Below the pieces are notes generated by a model. It did no database searches. It had not been told where the DNA came from and saw only the letters and a program-made list of their open reading frames with translations. Both the position numbers and the translations under genes were made by a program. DNA of 64,000 bases, taken from Onchidella celtica (Eukaryota > Mollusca > Gastropoda > Systellommatophora > Onchidiidae). Positions 44,501-55,646 of this stretch are shown here, piece by piece. The stretch spans positions 7,787,444 through 7,851,443 of the forward strand of contig OZ007571.1 in NCBI GenBank assembly GCA_963931925.1, given 5' to 3'. Position 1 is the stretch's first letter. Every line of letters begins with the position of its first letter.

Positions 44501-46917
44501 TTTGTTCAGGTCTTGTCCAGGTAAGCTGTATGTACTCTGAGACCCAAGTTGTATCTCTTTTGTTTGCAATATGTTTCAGTGGATATTTGTATAGTTGACC
44601 ATTGGTTGCCTCAACACCTCGTCTTAGGGATTATTTCCATGAAATAATTGACATTCACTATTTGGTCATATTGACCTTGTTTACCGTTTATTTGTTTCGT
44701 TTATTCAGGAGAAAAACAAATGGTAGGCTTTTTAGTCTGTTTCCTTCCAAATGGCATTGTTGTAAAGTGAAAGATGTGGAAATGTCATCATAAAGTCCTC
44801 ATTTGTACGCATGTCACAGATACATCACAAACACCATCACTGTATGTCACAAATACATCACAAACACCATCACTGTATACATGTCACAAATACATCCCTG
44901 CGTCGTCATAAAATTTTCATTGTCTTCATATCACAAATACCTCCCTGTATGCTGAATGAAGGCTTAGCATGGATAATGAGCAGTTGGGTTTGTTATACCA
45001 TCAGGTGTGTGTTGTAACGATAGATTAGTCGCGTTTTGTCAACTTTCAGTAATACATAACCCAGATTACAATATTGACTGTCTATCTTTCTTGCATTGGA
45101 GAGAGATATTAAGACATTTACAATGTTCTTTGAGATCTACGAGAAAAGCAAAGGAAAATTAAAACAAGTTCCTAGTGGACAGTTCCTGCGTCAATATGAA
45201 TATTTGCCATTGTTTGGCAGAAACTGCTGATTTTCAGTGTTGTGAGAGTGCTGGAATTTGATAGGAACGATAACTGTGTAAAACTTGCATTAGAAAATTC
45301 TGGTGTTTGCGTTCGTTGCGGCTTTGTGGATTAAGTGAAGACAAATTTCAGTAACTCTTTCCTTCTCATAATTTTTCTCTTTCCTTTTCCAGTCTGTGTA
45401 TTTTTTTCCCTTCTTCAAGAGAAACATGAAGCAAAGAATACATTGGACACCATTATTCTGTCAGAGAGGACAGTTTTATACCATAGCCTTATGGTAATGA
45501 ATGTTGCCTTTTTGCTTTACACAGTGAGTAGGGAAGTAATGGACTGTCACACTTGCACTCTTTGTATGGGTGTGTGGGCATGTAGATTTGTTTGTGTGTG
45601 TGTGTGTGTGTGGGGGGGGGGTAACTGATTCACTTTGTGAAAAACTAGAGGATCAAGTGGTTTATGGTGGTGGGGAGGGAGGGGAAGGGAGAGCTTTTCT
45701 CTGCATTTTTTTTTTGCTGTGAATTTCTCACTGCTAATATCTACTATTGTCACGGAAGATGGAAACTAAACAAAGGGAGTTTGAGTTTGGGTTTTACGGT
45801 GCAACGGCTTAGTAAACAGTCTTAAGCAGAGGGCACAGTGTCTGGGTGTGTGCGTGTGTGTGTGTAAGTGCGAAAAGATTTTATTTTTCGAGCACAGGGT
45901 CTTTTTTCCTAATTCAGCAGTCCTGATTAATGTCTAGTGCCAGACTTCCCCGTCATTCATTGAAATTTTTTTCCTCCAATATTATAGTGGAATGAGAGTT
46001 TGGTTCCATCCAGCTGACATAAAGATAAACTAACAACAATTACATATGTGCCGCACTCTGTGTAGTAGATCAGACACTCCAAGCACCTGTCAGATATTGG
46101 CTGGTTTAGGACACAGTTTATTTTTTCTCTTGAACACAGCCTATTGAGTTGTTTCTGCAGATTTCAGTATCTAACTGCTGTTTCTTTTCATCAAAGCTTT
46201 TTATAGAGGCCATCTATATATGTGCACGCTGTAAGAAATCATGTTTTTTTTTTTTTTTCAAATATTGTCAACATTATCTGTTTGTGATTTCTCTCACCTG
46301 TCCAAACACAATTTTGTTGGAGGCAACAACAACAGTTTATATAAGCACAATTTTGCAGCTAATTTGGTAATTAATCATTAATTGACTCCTTTTTCTCTAT
46401 TCGTTAACAAATAAACATGGTTTTATTTAATCACCTGAATCTGCATTTTCAAACTAATTTGCTGCACCTCATTTGCATGGAAAACATTTGCCAAGTTTAC
46501 TTTTTATACATGTGGTTCATGTACTTTCTCCACCACTTACTTTTCTTTCATCTTTCATCATGTAGTGACATGGTTGCTTTGGATACAGGGAAGCTTTTAG
46601 GGGAGATAATGGGGGAATCTTTATTACTTTTGAATTTAGCTGACCCTTGTTTTCATGTCAGTGCAAGAATTCTGTCACTGGGTTTAATGAGTAAACATAA
46701 AAATACCTGCACTGTTAGAAACCTTTTGTGGAGTGTTTTTATTATTCTCATATTACCTTTTCTGATTATTTCGTCAGTATAATTTATATTGAAAGTATAA
46801 CAGTTCATTTTGAGAATCAGCTGTGAACTCCTAGAAGCAATGTTTTAGATATAAATCAATCACAGAATTTACGAGGGTTGTTTAGATCGAAGAATGTCAA
46901 AACAATTTAAAGCAGGC
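38592..46917. other. Long AT-rich stretch without a supported gene
   Basis: None of the ORFs (123 aa or shorter) has a recognisable domain or good splice context. A 33-bp direct repeat (CACAAATACATCACAAACACC) lies at about 44814-44885, (GT)n runs into G at 45596-45620, and single TTAACCCT-like MITE ends occur near 41657 and 43651. The 45770-45800 piece (GAGTTTGAGTTTGGGTTTTACGG) looks like the start of a SINE-type repeat, but I cannot delimit it. Confidence 0.4.
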
Positions 46918-47219
46918 TGTTGTTACTTGTACGTACGTACCTCAACTGATTTGTGCCAGGGGCTCATACGTATACGTACCTATCACTAACCCCGTCCTTA
47001 TCCTCAACCCTAAATCTTATCGAATCCCTAGCCCTGCCCCTTTACCATTTCAACCAAAAAACAGGAGGAAAACAAAAAAAAATCTGAAAGAATAATTAAT
47101 TTAGGCTGATGCTAAGGCTATTTCGGGGGGAGCTGTCTAGTTCCGGAGTCACAAAAGGCTTTAAAATATGCACCACTAGCGCAAAATATGGAGTACGTGC
47201 GTATGTACCAGTAACAACC
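46918..47219. mobile_element. Dispersed repeat copy B (MITE)
   Basis: Left end GTTGTTACTTGTACGTACGT and, reverse-complemented, right end GTTGTTACTGGTACATACGC form a clear terminal inverted repeat. TTTGTGCCAGGGG and TTTTGCGCTAGTGG continue it inward. The body matches 32691-32960 in reverse complement. No coding sequence. Confidence 0.65.
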
Positions 47220-49478
47220 GTCTTTGGATTATTATAAATCGCTCACTGAATTTATGAGGATTGTTTAGATGGGAGAGTCAGTGGAAGTGATTTGTATCGT
47301 ATGATCTGCTTGCGCGCATGGAAGACACTGCAGTGGATATCAAACGAAATGATAATTATACAACAGTGCTGGGCTCGGTTTGGCTTTTTATGCTTTTTAC
47401 GTCATCACTTTATCCTAATGCTGTTTCTATGACACAGTTGATGGTGTTGGTGTAGATGTTGTGATGGATGTGATACTACAGTCAACATTCTTTTTTTATT
47501 ATGTACATGTATTATTATATTCCTTATGCTTTTTGTCAGTGGTGAGTGGAAGTTGATGCAGGGAAAATAAACTGCTATGCACTGTACTAGTCGCTCTGTG
47601 TTTCTTTTATTCCTTGTGTTGGTGGATGATGACTGCCCAGGATGAACGCAACATGTACTGAACTGTCATTATGTATCTGTCTTTAGCCTCTCATCCAACC
47701 GTCCATCTATCCATCGATCCATCCATCATCATTTACCTGTCCGTCTGCTTGCCTGCCTGCCTGTCTGTCTGTCTGTCTGTCTGTCTGTATGTCTGTCTGT
47801 CTGTCTGCCTGTCTGTCTATCTGTCTGTCTGTCTATCTGTCTGTTTTATAAGCACATAATGTTACGTATTTGTTTTGGCTTCATCTCTTGCCAGAACCTT
47901 TACATAAGAAAATGTATTCATCTTTTACTTCAAATTCTGACACCCTACTACTATACCTCTTCTTTAAAGAGAATGTGTACTACAGTAGGCCTACTTCTTA
48001 TTACTATTATTAGCGCATAATTTCCTTAAAACCGATTAAAGCCTACGCACATGATACGCTTCAGTTTTACTTTTCGACTTCAGTGACTTCTCGTACCGCA
48101 TTTTCCAGCTTTTTTCGAAGTTTATACGTATTGACTTACTTTGTACTGAAACTAAAAAAAAAAATTAGAACGTTAACATTGATGGTGATATTTGTACTGT
48201 GACCAGCAAACACGTGACTGATCAGCGGTTACAAATCTTTGAAGAAATATAACAGCATGACGCACAATTAGAACAGTTTCATACTGCGACACATGGCCTC
48301 TCTCACACCTCTGATTGTCACTGACCTTGATAACAGCTGTGTACACAGGACACTGTGGCTAAACTGGAGTAAACTATCTCGGTGTAAACCAGGATGTTTA
48401 CAGAATGGACTGTGTCAAGTTGAATTCTTGGAAGGTGTGGCCGGTGTGCTTGGATTGCAAATCGTCCCCTAGGAATGACACGGTTCTATCTCCATTTTTT
48501 GGCTGAACTGAGTTACACACTGCACACTACTTCTACTGGTCATCTCCACTGTGTGCCAAAGGATCAAGCAGATTCTGTGTGTAATTAGTAAGTATTACTA
48601 AAAAGACAAAAAAAAAGTCTTTGCTCTAAAACTAAAAACTATGAGCACATAAACATTCGATCCTCGATTTCTCAAAAGTTGACTGAAGGGAGTTAAAAGT
48701 TTGTCATTCCAAAGGGACGAGATGACATTTTCAATTTTGTTTCTTGCAAAACTTAAAGAGGCTCAATTAATGCGCATGTCACTTCAAGAATCTGTCTGCC
48801 TTATAATACACATCTCCTGGGTCAGATTCATATTGATACTACACTAGATGTTCCCATCCGTCCATCGAATCTGAATTTTTTATAGGAGGCACAAAAGTGA
48901 TTAAGACTTGCAAATATTTAAATTCCAGGAAATGGATTAAGTAATTGAAAATGCTACATTTCAACTATCAGCTACTAACAATCTAATACTCGAGGCTCAG
49001 AAAATTGAGTGTCGGCTAATACTAATAATCTAAACATATCATGGCTGTGATGATACTGTAAAAATAGAAGTTTTATTGCCTTCGACGAGATAAAACTTAT
49101 CGAATGCACATTGCCCATTTCATATAAAGAGGACAGTACTGAAACGGGGTTCAGTGATATTATTTTGTTAACACTGTGATGAGAGTTAAGAGATTCCATT
49201 TCGTTCAGTGCTGGACATGTAAGTCTTGCTTTTCTGACCCTGCCACGAGAAAAACTGTTGAGTTGATAACTTATTTCTTTGTTATCCGCTTTCCTTTGGT
49301 TTGTTTCTCAGAACTGATCAGCGCTAACAAGCCTGAAAGCAAAACTCTCCACTACCGCTCATCGGTACATGTATCATTGTCGATCAATGAAAATAAACTA
49401 CATTTTGTACAAAAAGATCCGCATTCCTAAACACATTGATAACATTCAGTGCAGCATCGGTATTAACTAAAACTACAG
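47220..49478. other. Stretch upstream of the mucin-like gene
   Basis: It includes a CTGT array (47740-47845) and the second copy of the repeat at 48850-48962. AATAAA near 47568 could serve a plus-strand transcript. I could not find the signal-peptide exon of the downstream membrane-protein gene, though it should lie here or further left. Confidence 0.4.
47740..47845. repeat. (CTGT)n microsatellite
   Basis: About 25 CTGT units with a few CTAT and CTGC variants, preceded by CCAT and CTGC motifs. Confidence 0.93.
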
Positions 49479-49995
49479 CGACTGAATCAAACAACAACTA
49501 CAGCAAGAATTGCAAGAACCGGAACTTCATCAGATCAGCCAAAGGCAACCCCCACCATGAACATGTTCACTGACCATTCATCAGCTGGACAACCGCAGCA
49601 ACCATTTTCCTTCCTAACGCCATCACCTGTGCCATTTGATGTTCAGTTTTATCCATCGTCAGTTTCCTCAGATCTACCTTCTCTGCCACCCTTAATGATT
49701 CCGGTAACACCATCAGAGCCGTACATTGAACTGACAACAAGACCAGTTTCTATTTCAGCAACCACCACAAGAACTGAGGCGTCACCTGTCACAACTCCCT
49801 TAACGTCACCAATCACAAGATTATCACCAACTTCGACACCTCGCACACCCATTTCGATAGCACCGTCTACACGGGCCTCAATAAGACCAACAGCTGCAGC
49901 AGGAAATGCTAACATAACACACACAACAACAACATCATCTGTTTTTACTACGAGTAACGTGATGTCTAAACCCACGGCATCCACGTCTTACACAG
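49479..49995 (+). CDS. Ser/Thr/Pro-rich stalk exon
   Basis: Open from about 49467 to the donor TTACACAG before GTACAA. Threonine, serine and proline dominate ([35 protein letters not shown]). The exon could start at the internal ATG at 49557 or at an acceptor near 49478; the frame is closed by TAA at 49464-49466. Confidence 0.55.
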
Positions 49996-52900
49996 GTACA
50001 ATAATTAAGTCATGAGTGGCAAACACCTTGTTTCTATTTTCAATGATTCGTTCACCCAATTACTGAAAGTACTCCGTTACTAAACTTCTACCCATTGCAG
50101 TTTTGTTAGTTGATGGTAAAATACTGATATCGGCAGGGGAAGATGAATGTGTATGTGTACTATCGCCCTTCCTAGTCCATGCAAACTTCTTGGTACTTCC
50201 ATGTTTCAATGCGTAGGTTGGTTTTCTTTGACAGAATTTGTGCTTCTTCCAATATTTAAATCGCCCTGGCCTACCCACAATGGTGACAAAGCACTGCATG
50301 GTGGCCACAGTTGATTTCGTTGACGTAAATGAAATCTACCAATAGAAAGAAGTCTAACCACACAATGCCACTTCAGATATTGCATCTCTTGGACGTTACC
50401 ATAAATAATTGCATACTATCTTCGGGAAAACCATCTGGCTGGAAAGCATTCCTTTGAAAAAAAAAAAAATCTGTTTTGACATGGTTATTGCACACATCAA
50501 CAGGTAACAAACCAGCCCTGTACAGTTCAGTTTAAGTCTCTGGTCATTCATTAAAGGGAGCACACACTGTCATGACGTTATAGCTTGAGATGAAGATTCC
50601 TTCTTAGGATACAAAAATTGCACACAGAAATGAGAAACTGCACAATCTGAACATTTCTTATCACGTTCGTTTTCTAGTTTACTTGACCAAATTTATATGC
50701 ATCACCAACTTAGAACATTCATCACAATAATTTGAACTACTCTCCAGAATCCATTTTGTCATTGAGAGTTACTGATTTCTAGAAATTCATTTTTTGTTAT
50801 TCTAAATTCATCAATAATTATTTCAGTGGTTCATCGAGGCGACACGAACATGAGAACAGTAGCGATTGGAGTGAGCACGGCCTGTGGGCTGATAGTGCTC
50901 ACTGTCTGTGTGTTTCTCTTCCTGTACTGGAGGGTAACTAGACACAGGGTCAGTCCAGACTTGCCTAGCTGGAAGATTACATCAGGTCTGAAGCTGGCAC
51001 AAGATAAAGATTACGGGTAAGTGGGTGTGGCCGTTTGAGGTTTGGTTTTTTGGAGCGTCGTCTCAATGATGGTTCTGATACAGCGTTACTGACCAGTATT
51101 TTCTCTAAAACTTATGTAGGGGCATAGTTTTTAGTTTCTTTTCCAACTTTTAAGACGTTTTCTTGACTTAATTCCTGATCTTAGCAAATGTAGTTGAATT
51201 AGATATAAAGATCGATAAGTTAATTTCATATCAAATCCCAAGATTTACTCTGTTAAAAAAGAGCTGAACGGAAGTTTTTCCCCTGCTTAAGGAGGAGGTC
51301 GGGTTTTACTTTTTATGGACAGGGATTTTTTAATACAAAAAGGCCAGCATGAGAAAATTAAAAAGGCATCCATCTATCCATCTCTCCATTCATCTCTCCA
51401 TCCATTCGTCCGTCCATCCGTTCCTCCATCCGTGTCTGTCCGTCCGTCTGCCCATTTCTCCATCCATCCCTCCATCCATCCATCCATACATTGATCCATC
51501 ATTGATCCATCCATCCATCTATCCATTCATCCATTCGTCCATCCGTCCGTCCATTCATCCATCCATCCATCCACCCATCCACTCATCTATCCATCCATCC
51601 ATTCGTCCGTCCGTCCGTCCGTCCATTCATCCATCCATTCATCCACCCATCCACCATTTTATACCATCATACAGGGCCTCCTGTCAATCACAAAAGTTCA
51701 GGATTCCCCGAGCAAAATTGGACCTGAAGGATAGCACTGTCCTTGTCACGAGTGGAGTGAGTGCAATTAAGGGGATTGCTACAGAGCGGGTGTAGAGTAA
51801 GAAGGACTCACAGTAGACAGCAAGTTAAGCGTGCTGTTGTGAGTAGTGGGAGGGGGTCTGAATGAGGCGAAAGCGCTGTATAACTATCACTGCAAGTTAG
51901 AAGGTCCGACGGAGCGGACCTGTGAATAAGAGCCCAGCGGGCGGACATAAGTGAAAGCAGTCGGGAGACGGATGAGTGTTGTTCCAGTAATGACTGGTAT
52001 GTAGAACGTTGATTGATTATTATGATTGATGTATTATATTATATTCGTCTATTACCATGATGTAAATAAGTATATGTGAGGAATGTGGAAGTCCTTGATA
52101 TTGGATATAGCAATGTGCGCCACGAGCGATAGATGAAAGTGAGTTCATGGATTTGTAGCGCGAGTGAGTAGTGTGTACTCCGATGGAAGTGTGTTACCGT
52201 AAGATGTGTGGTGAGTGAAAGGTGAACTAGTGTGTGTACGCTCATGGATTGTAAGGAGAGGTGGAGCGAATAGAAATGGTAGGGTATTATACCGATGTAA
52301 TGTTATTCTTGTAGGTGTCGGGGACGGGCCGAAGAGCCACCTCGATGAGCACAAGTGATAGGCCAGCATAGGGCCGGAGGCCACACATAGGCCAGAAGTG
52401 AGGCTGTCAGTACCGGACAGTAGAGGCACATAAAGTCGTGGCAGTCAGGCCACGGACAGGGACGTAGATATGAGAGTGAATGAGATACTATATTGTTGCC
52501 ATGTTGATAGGCTAGTGAACTGATACGATGTTGTTGCCATGTTGAAAGGCTAGTGAACTGATACTATGTTGTTGCCATGTTGATGGCTATGGAAATAATA
52601 ATGTGTTAGTGCCCTGCTGAGGTGCTAGGGGAGTGCTAAGGTGTATGACAATAGGGAGGGGATATTGAGAGACTGCGGTGCCAGTAAATTATTAATGTGC
52701 TATTAAGACCCTGAGGGGAGAGGCTGAGGCCGAAGTGCCTTTAGGAGTAACTACCGGATTGTGGATCCGAGGGAGAGTGTGTGTGAGAATAAGGCCGTTG
52801 TACGGCAGTCATTTCAATAATATAATGCATGTAATTGCGCTATTATATGTATAATTATGTCTAATAAATGTGTGAGTCTGATGGGCTGTTTTGTTAAGTG

Positions 52901-53427
52901 TTAAACTTGTTTGTTCGTGATTGTCGTCCTGTCATAAACTATTACATCTCCCAGTCTGGGATTTGTGACAGTCCTCACATTTGACGCTGGCGGCATCTCT
53001 GATCAGACCAACCCGTGCGCAGCTGATTTGAGTGATTGGTAAATCTTCATATTTAGCACAATTTAAAAACAAAATATTGGGATACCAATAAATCTTGAAC
53101 TAACGGCTGCCCAATAACAGTGAAGGCCCTAGGCATGTGGTGGAAAAGTGATTGATTTCAGCTACTACGAGTATATTGAGGACCGTATGAGTAACTGTTC
53201 ATTGTATAGCAAATTAACCATATAATGTGTAATGAAAGTGACTTTATCTATTTGCTGAAAAGGAGTATCCTGGGACTCCCAGAATACAGTGCATGGCATA
53301 TTGTTGCTTAACACTACTGGTGAAATGTCAATGTTTTTCATGCTGTTTTTGCCATTTTTCTTTGTGTTACAGGGCATCCCTACCAAGTGGCTCCATAGTA
53401 TGGAATGAGAATTTCAGAGCGACCTGA
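49479..53427 (+). CDS. Mucin-like single-pass membrane protein, C-terminal three exons
   Basis: Exons about 49479-49995, 50827-51016 and 53373-53427 join in frame (phases 1 and 2) with GT-AG borders. The product has a long Ser/Thr/Pro-rich ectodomain suited to O-glycosylation, one N-glycosylation sequon (NIT), a membrane span of about 23 residues and a cytoplasmic tail of about 45 residues ending WNENFRAT. Counting from the ATG at 49557 the visible part is 227 aa with the span at about 158-181. No signal peptide is seen, so 5' exons are probably missing. The first exon may start at the acceptor TACAG (to 49478) rather than at an ATG. I do not recognise the family. A stalk of a cell-surface receptor or adhesion protein is the natural reading, but that is inference. 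Confidence 0.6.
50827..51016 (+). CDS. Transmembrane exon of the mucin-like protein
   Basis: Acceptor TTATTTCAG, donor TTACGG before GTAAGT. It encodes the hydrophobic span [20 protein letters not shown] and LFLYW followed by the basic stop-transfer RVTRHR and the tail [20 protein letters not shown]. The entry phase completes a Val codon with the previous exon. Confidence 0.65.
51360..51655. repeat. (CCAT)n-type tetranucleotide array
   Basis: About 300 bp of CCATCCAT with CCGT, CTCT and CATT variants, about 90 bp before the solo LTR in the same intron. Confidence 0.92.
51744..52970 (+). mobile_element. Solo LTR of the left-edge retrotransposon family
   Basis: A 1,227-bp LTR from TGTCAC to GTGACA flanked by perfect 5-bp target duplications GTCCT (51739-51743 and 52971-52975), with no internal region. 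It matches the LTR at 1867-2986 almost throughout. The main difference is a block of about 35 bp (TGTTGCCATGTTGA...CTAGTGAACTGATAC) present three times at about 52490-52590 but once in the other copy. It carries AATAAA at about 52861-52866. Its state is explained by recombination between two LTRs. It lies in the last intron of the mucin-like gene, in the same orientation. Confidence 0.93.
53373..53427 (+). CDS. Terminal exon of the mucin-like protein
   Basis: Acceptor TTTGTGTTACAG. In phase 2 it reads [17 protein letters not shown] and TGA at 53425-53427. Short, but the phase agrees with the preceding exon and the acceptor tract is strong. Confidence 0.55.
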
Positions 53428-53617
53428 CCCTTGCAAACAGTGTCGTCAGATTAATAACTTCCAGTCTGCACGATATCGAGCAAAAAATACTTAAACATGG
53501 GGCATTTCTGTTTCTCATGCCTGTTCTCTGTTCATTTTGGTATGGTAAAAATCCGGTTTATCATTAATTTACTTCTTTTCCGTTGTCATGGCAGCTTACT
53601 TACCGGACCATCTATGG

Positions 53618-53848
53618 CAGGGATCACCAAACTACGGCCGATCCGGCCCGCGACGTCAGTTCATCCGACCAGCCATGGTACTTGATTGCGTTTGATAAAA
53701 CCAGGGATATCTAGCGCTACGGGATGGACAAACTTCCTCAAACCAAGATTCCTCAATACAAGTGAGGGTTAAAAGCCAGGCCTTAGGCCCGCGTTTGTTA
53801 GTCTGTCAGTTATCCGGCCCTCTGTGAAAAAAAGTTTGTTGACCCCTG
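53618..53848. mobile_element. hAT-type MITE
   Basis: Left end CAGGGATCACCAAACTACGG and, reverse-complemented, right end CAGGGGTCAACAAACTTTTT are the classical CAGGGGTC-x-x-CAAACT hAT terminal inverted repeats. GGCCGATCCGGCCCGC and GGGCCGGATAA continue inward. The 8-bp flanks ATCTATGG and ATATATGA agree at 6 of 8 positions, a decayed target duplication. No transposase. Confidence 0.7.
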
Positions 53849-54599
53849 ATATATGACATTGACATCGTTTTCCAGATGCCCTTTGTAATCTAGAATTAAT
53901 GGTGTTTCATCTGGGATTAGCATTGAAATTTTAAGAACTACAAAATTCTTACTGGAATTCAGACATGTGCCGTAGATATTTTCTGTGGTTTCCATTTGTT
54001 TCTTCTGCTAGAGGGGGTATTAAGTGTTCCATAGGAGCTGGAATTCAAGACCTTCAACGTGATTTCATATTTAATTCCCAAGAGTAAAATGCCAAACTTC
54101 AGGTTGAAGCTGTTGTGCCACAAAATAATAATAATAATAAAAAACCATGGCCCTCAAGAAAAAAGGCCCTCACCCTCTTTAGTATCGTCGTGAACAAGTC
54201 CTGAGAAGTTTGTATTTAAAATAATTTAATAGACACTTGCATTTAAAGATTTACCTAGTAATTCATCGGCCAGAAGCAGAGCCATGTTCTAAACGATCAT
54301 TATTTGATTTACGCTCTATTTCAGCCACTGTTACGATATGAAAATATTGAAAAAAAAAAAGTAACTATAAGAACCACGGGGCTTACATGTATTATTATTA
54401 TTATAACGACATGAGTGTTTGATAATTTGTTTCACATGTTCTTCTATTATTTCACTACCGCCGCCATTACGACAGTCACCACTATCACCAGAAGTATGAT
54501 GACGACGACCATCACAAAAAGTTGTGGTTTAAACAATAACAAATCTGTAACAATACACTGAAAAACTCAGTGAAAATCCCGCCAAGGGAAAGTATTAGT

Positions 54600-54866
54600 C
54601 ATGAGTACTCATTAAGTTAATATTTTCTCTGATAACCTCCCTTGCCGTTTTGCAAAGCTGGGTAACTCTACTTTCCTCGACTTAGGGAAGAGGTGTAGCG
54701 GCAATCCAACTGTTCTTTTTCAGCATGATGACGCTGTGATATTGGGGGTAAGGCTTAGATCGCCGTCAAAGTGCCGAGGAAATAAGGAGAAGGCGGAATT
54801 CGAACCCGGCACATCTCACACTAAGCTGAAGAATTCTAACCCCCTGAGCCAAGCCTCTGTTATTTG
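54600..54866 (-). mobile_element. tRNA-derived SINE
   Basis: On the minus strand the head reads GAGGCTTGGCTCAGGGGGTT (A-box region) and 35 bp later GTGCCGGGTTCGAATTCCGC (B-box), followed by an unrelated body with CCTCGGCACTTTGACGGCG, GGATTGCCGCTACACC and GGTTATCAGAG. This is the standard plan of a polymerase III SINE. The 3' end is not sharply defined; no poly-A or obvious target duplication was found. Confidence 0.6.
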
Positions 54867-55019
54867 CTTCGAAATTCCTGTTGTCTGAAAAATGCTACCC
54901 GACAAAGGCGCGGACATTGAGGTTCCGTTGCTCTTCAGAACCTGGGCTAAACCAAGCGAAACAATTACAGTTCTACAATCTAGGACAATTAATTAAAAAC
55001 ACAACGACCGTTTCCACCA

Positions 55020-55082
55020 CACATTATCTACAGCTTACACCTCCCCCCCCCTCCCCCCCCCTCCCCCCCCCCCCCCCCCCCC
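55020..55082. repeat. Poly-C-rich tract
   Basis: C-runs separated by single T, ending in an uninterrupted run of about 20 C. Assembly accuracy here may be low. Confidence 0.9.
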
Positions 55083-55374
55083 AGTGGGTGTGCCCGACCC
55101 ATTGCCAAACAAAGAATGGATTTATTTCATACACCATAATAATTCGACATTCGAGGGTAAAAATTCCCAAATAACACCATACAAATATGAATCCAAGTCT
55201 GATCGTTCAAATTTGCGAACATCACGTCACAAGCTATGTGGGCGGATGTCGCCCTCGAGTGGCGGAAAAAGGCAAATAGGCATAATTGAGGTCTCAATCG
55301 CGGAACATCAAAAGAAAAAATTGGGAAGTTTAACTTAAGAGTTGACAAGAAGTAATATTATTTTGTATTTCCAG

Positions 55375-55534
55375 ACACACAGGCAGGCGTACATACATAG
55401 TATAGACATACACGCGGACAGAAATATACATTGGCAGACACACATCAAGGTCATAATTATAGACACACACACAGATAGACATACACACAGACAGACTTAC
55501 ACTGGTAAACATACGCTGATATAGAGACATACAC
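55375..55534. repeat. Left arm of a tandem array (ATAGACATACATACAGACAGAC type)
   Basis: Diverged copies of a roughly 47-bp unit with ATAGACATACACACAGACAG, ACTTACACTGG and TAAACATACGCTGATATAGA. The same unit continues at 58593-58653 and 59422-59575. Confidence 0.75.
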
Positions 55535-55646
55535 ACATCTTGTTCCTAAAGGGTTCTACTCCAAGTTTCACCCAGCCATTGGACATCTTACTCCCAAGGA
55601 GATTGCTGCATTTCACAAGATAGAGACTTCAGTAGCTAGTAAACGA

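Noticed and set aside
49176-49430. 84-aa ORF as an upstream exon of the mucin-like gene
   Set aside because: It ends at a stop before the stalk exon without a suitable donor, and has no signal-peptide or domain character.
51349-51795. 148-aa Ile/His/Pro/Ser-rich ORF
   Set aside because: Translation of the CCAT array running into the solo LTR.
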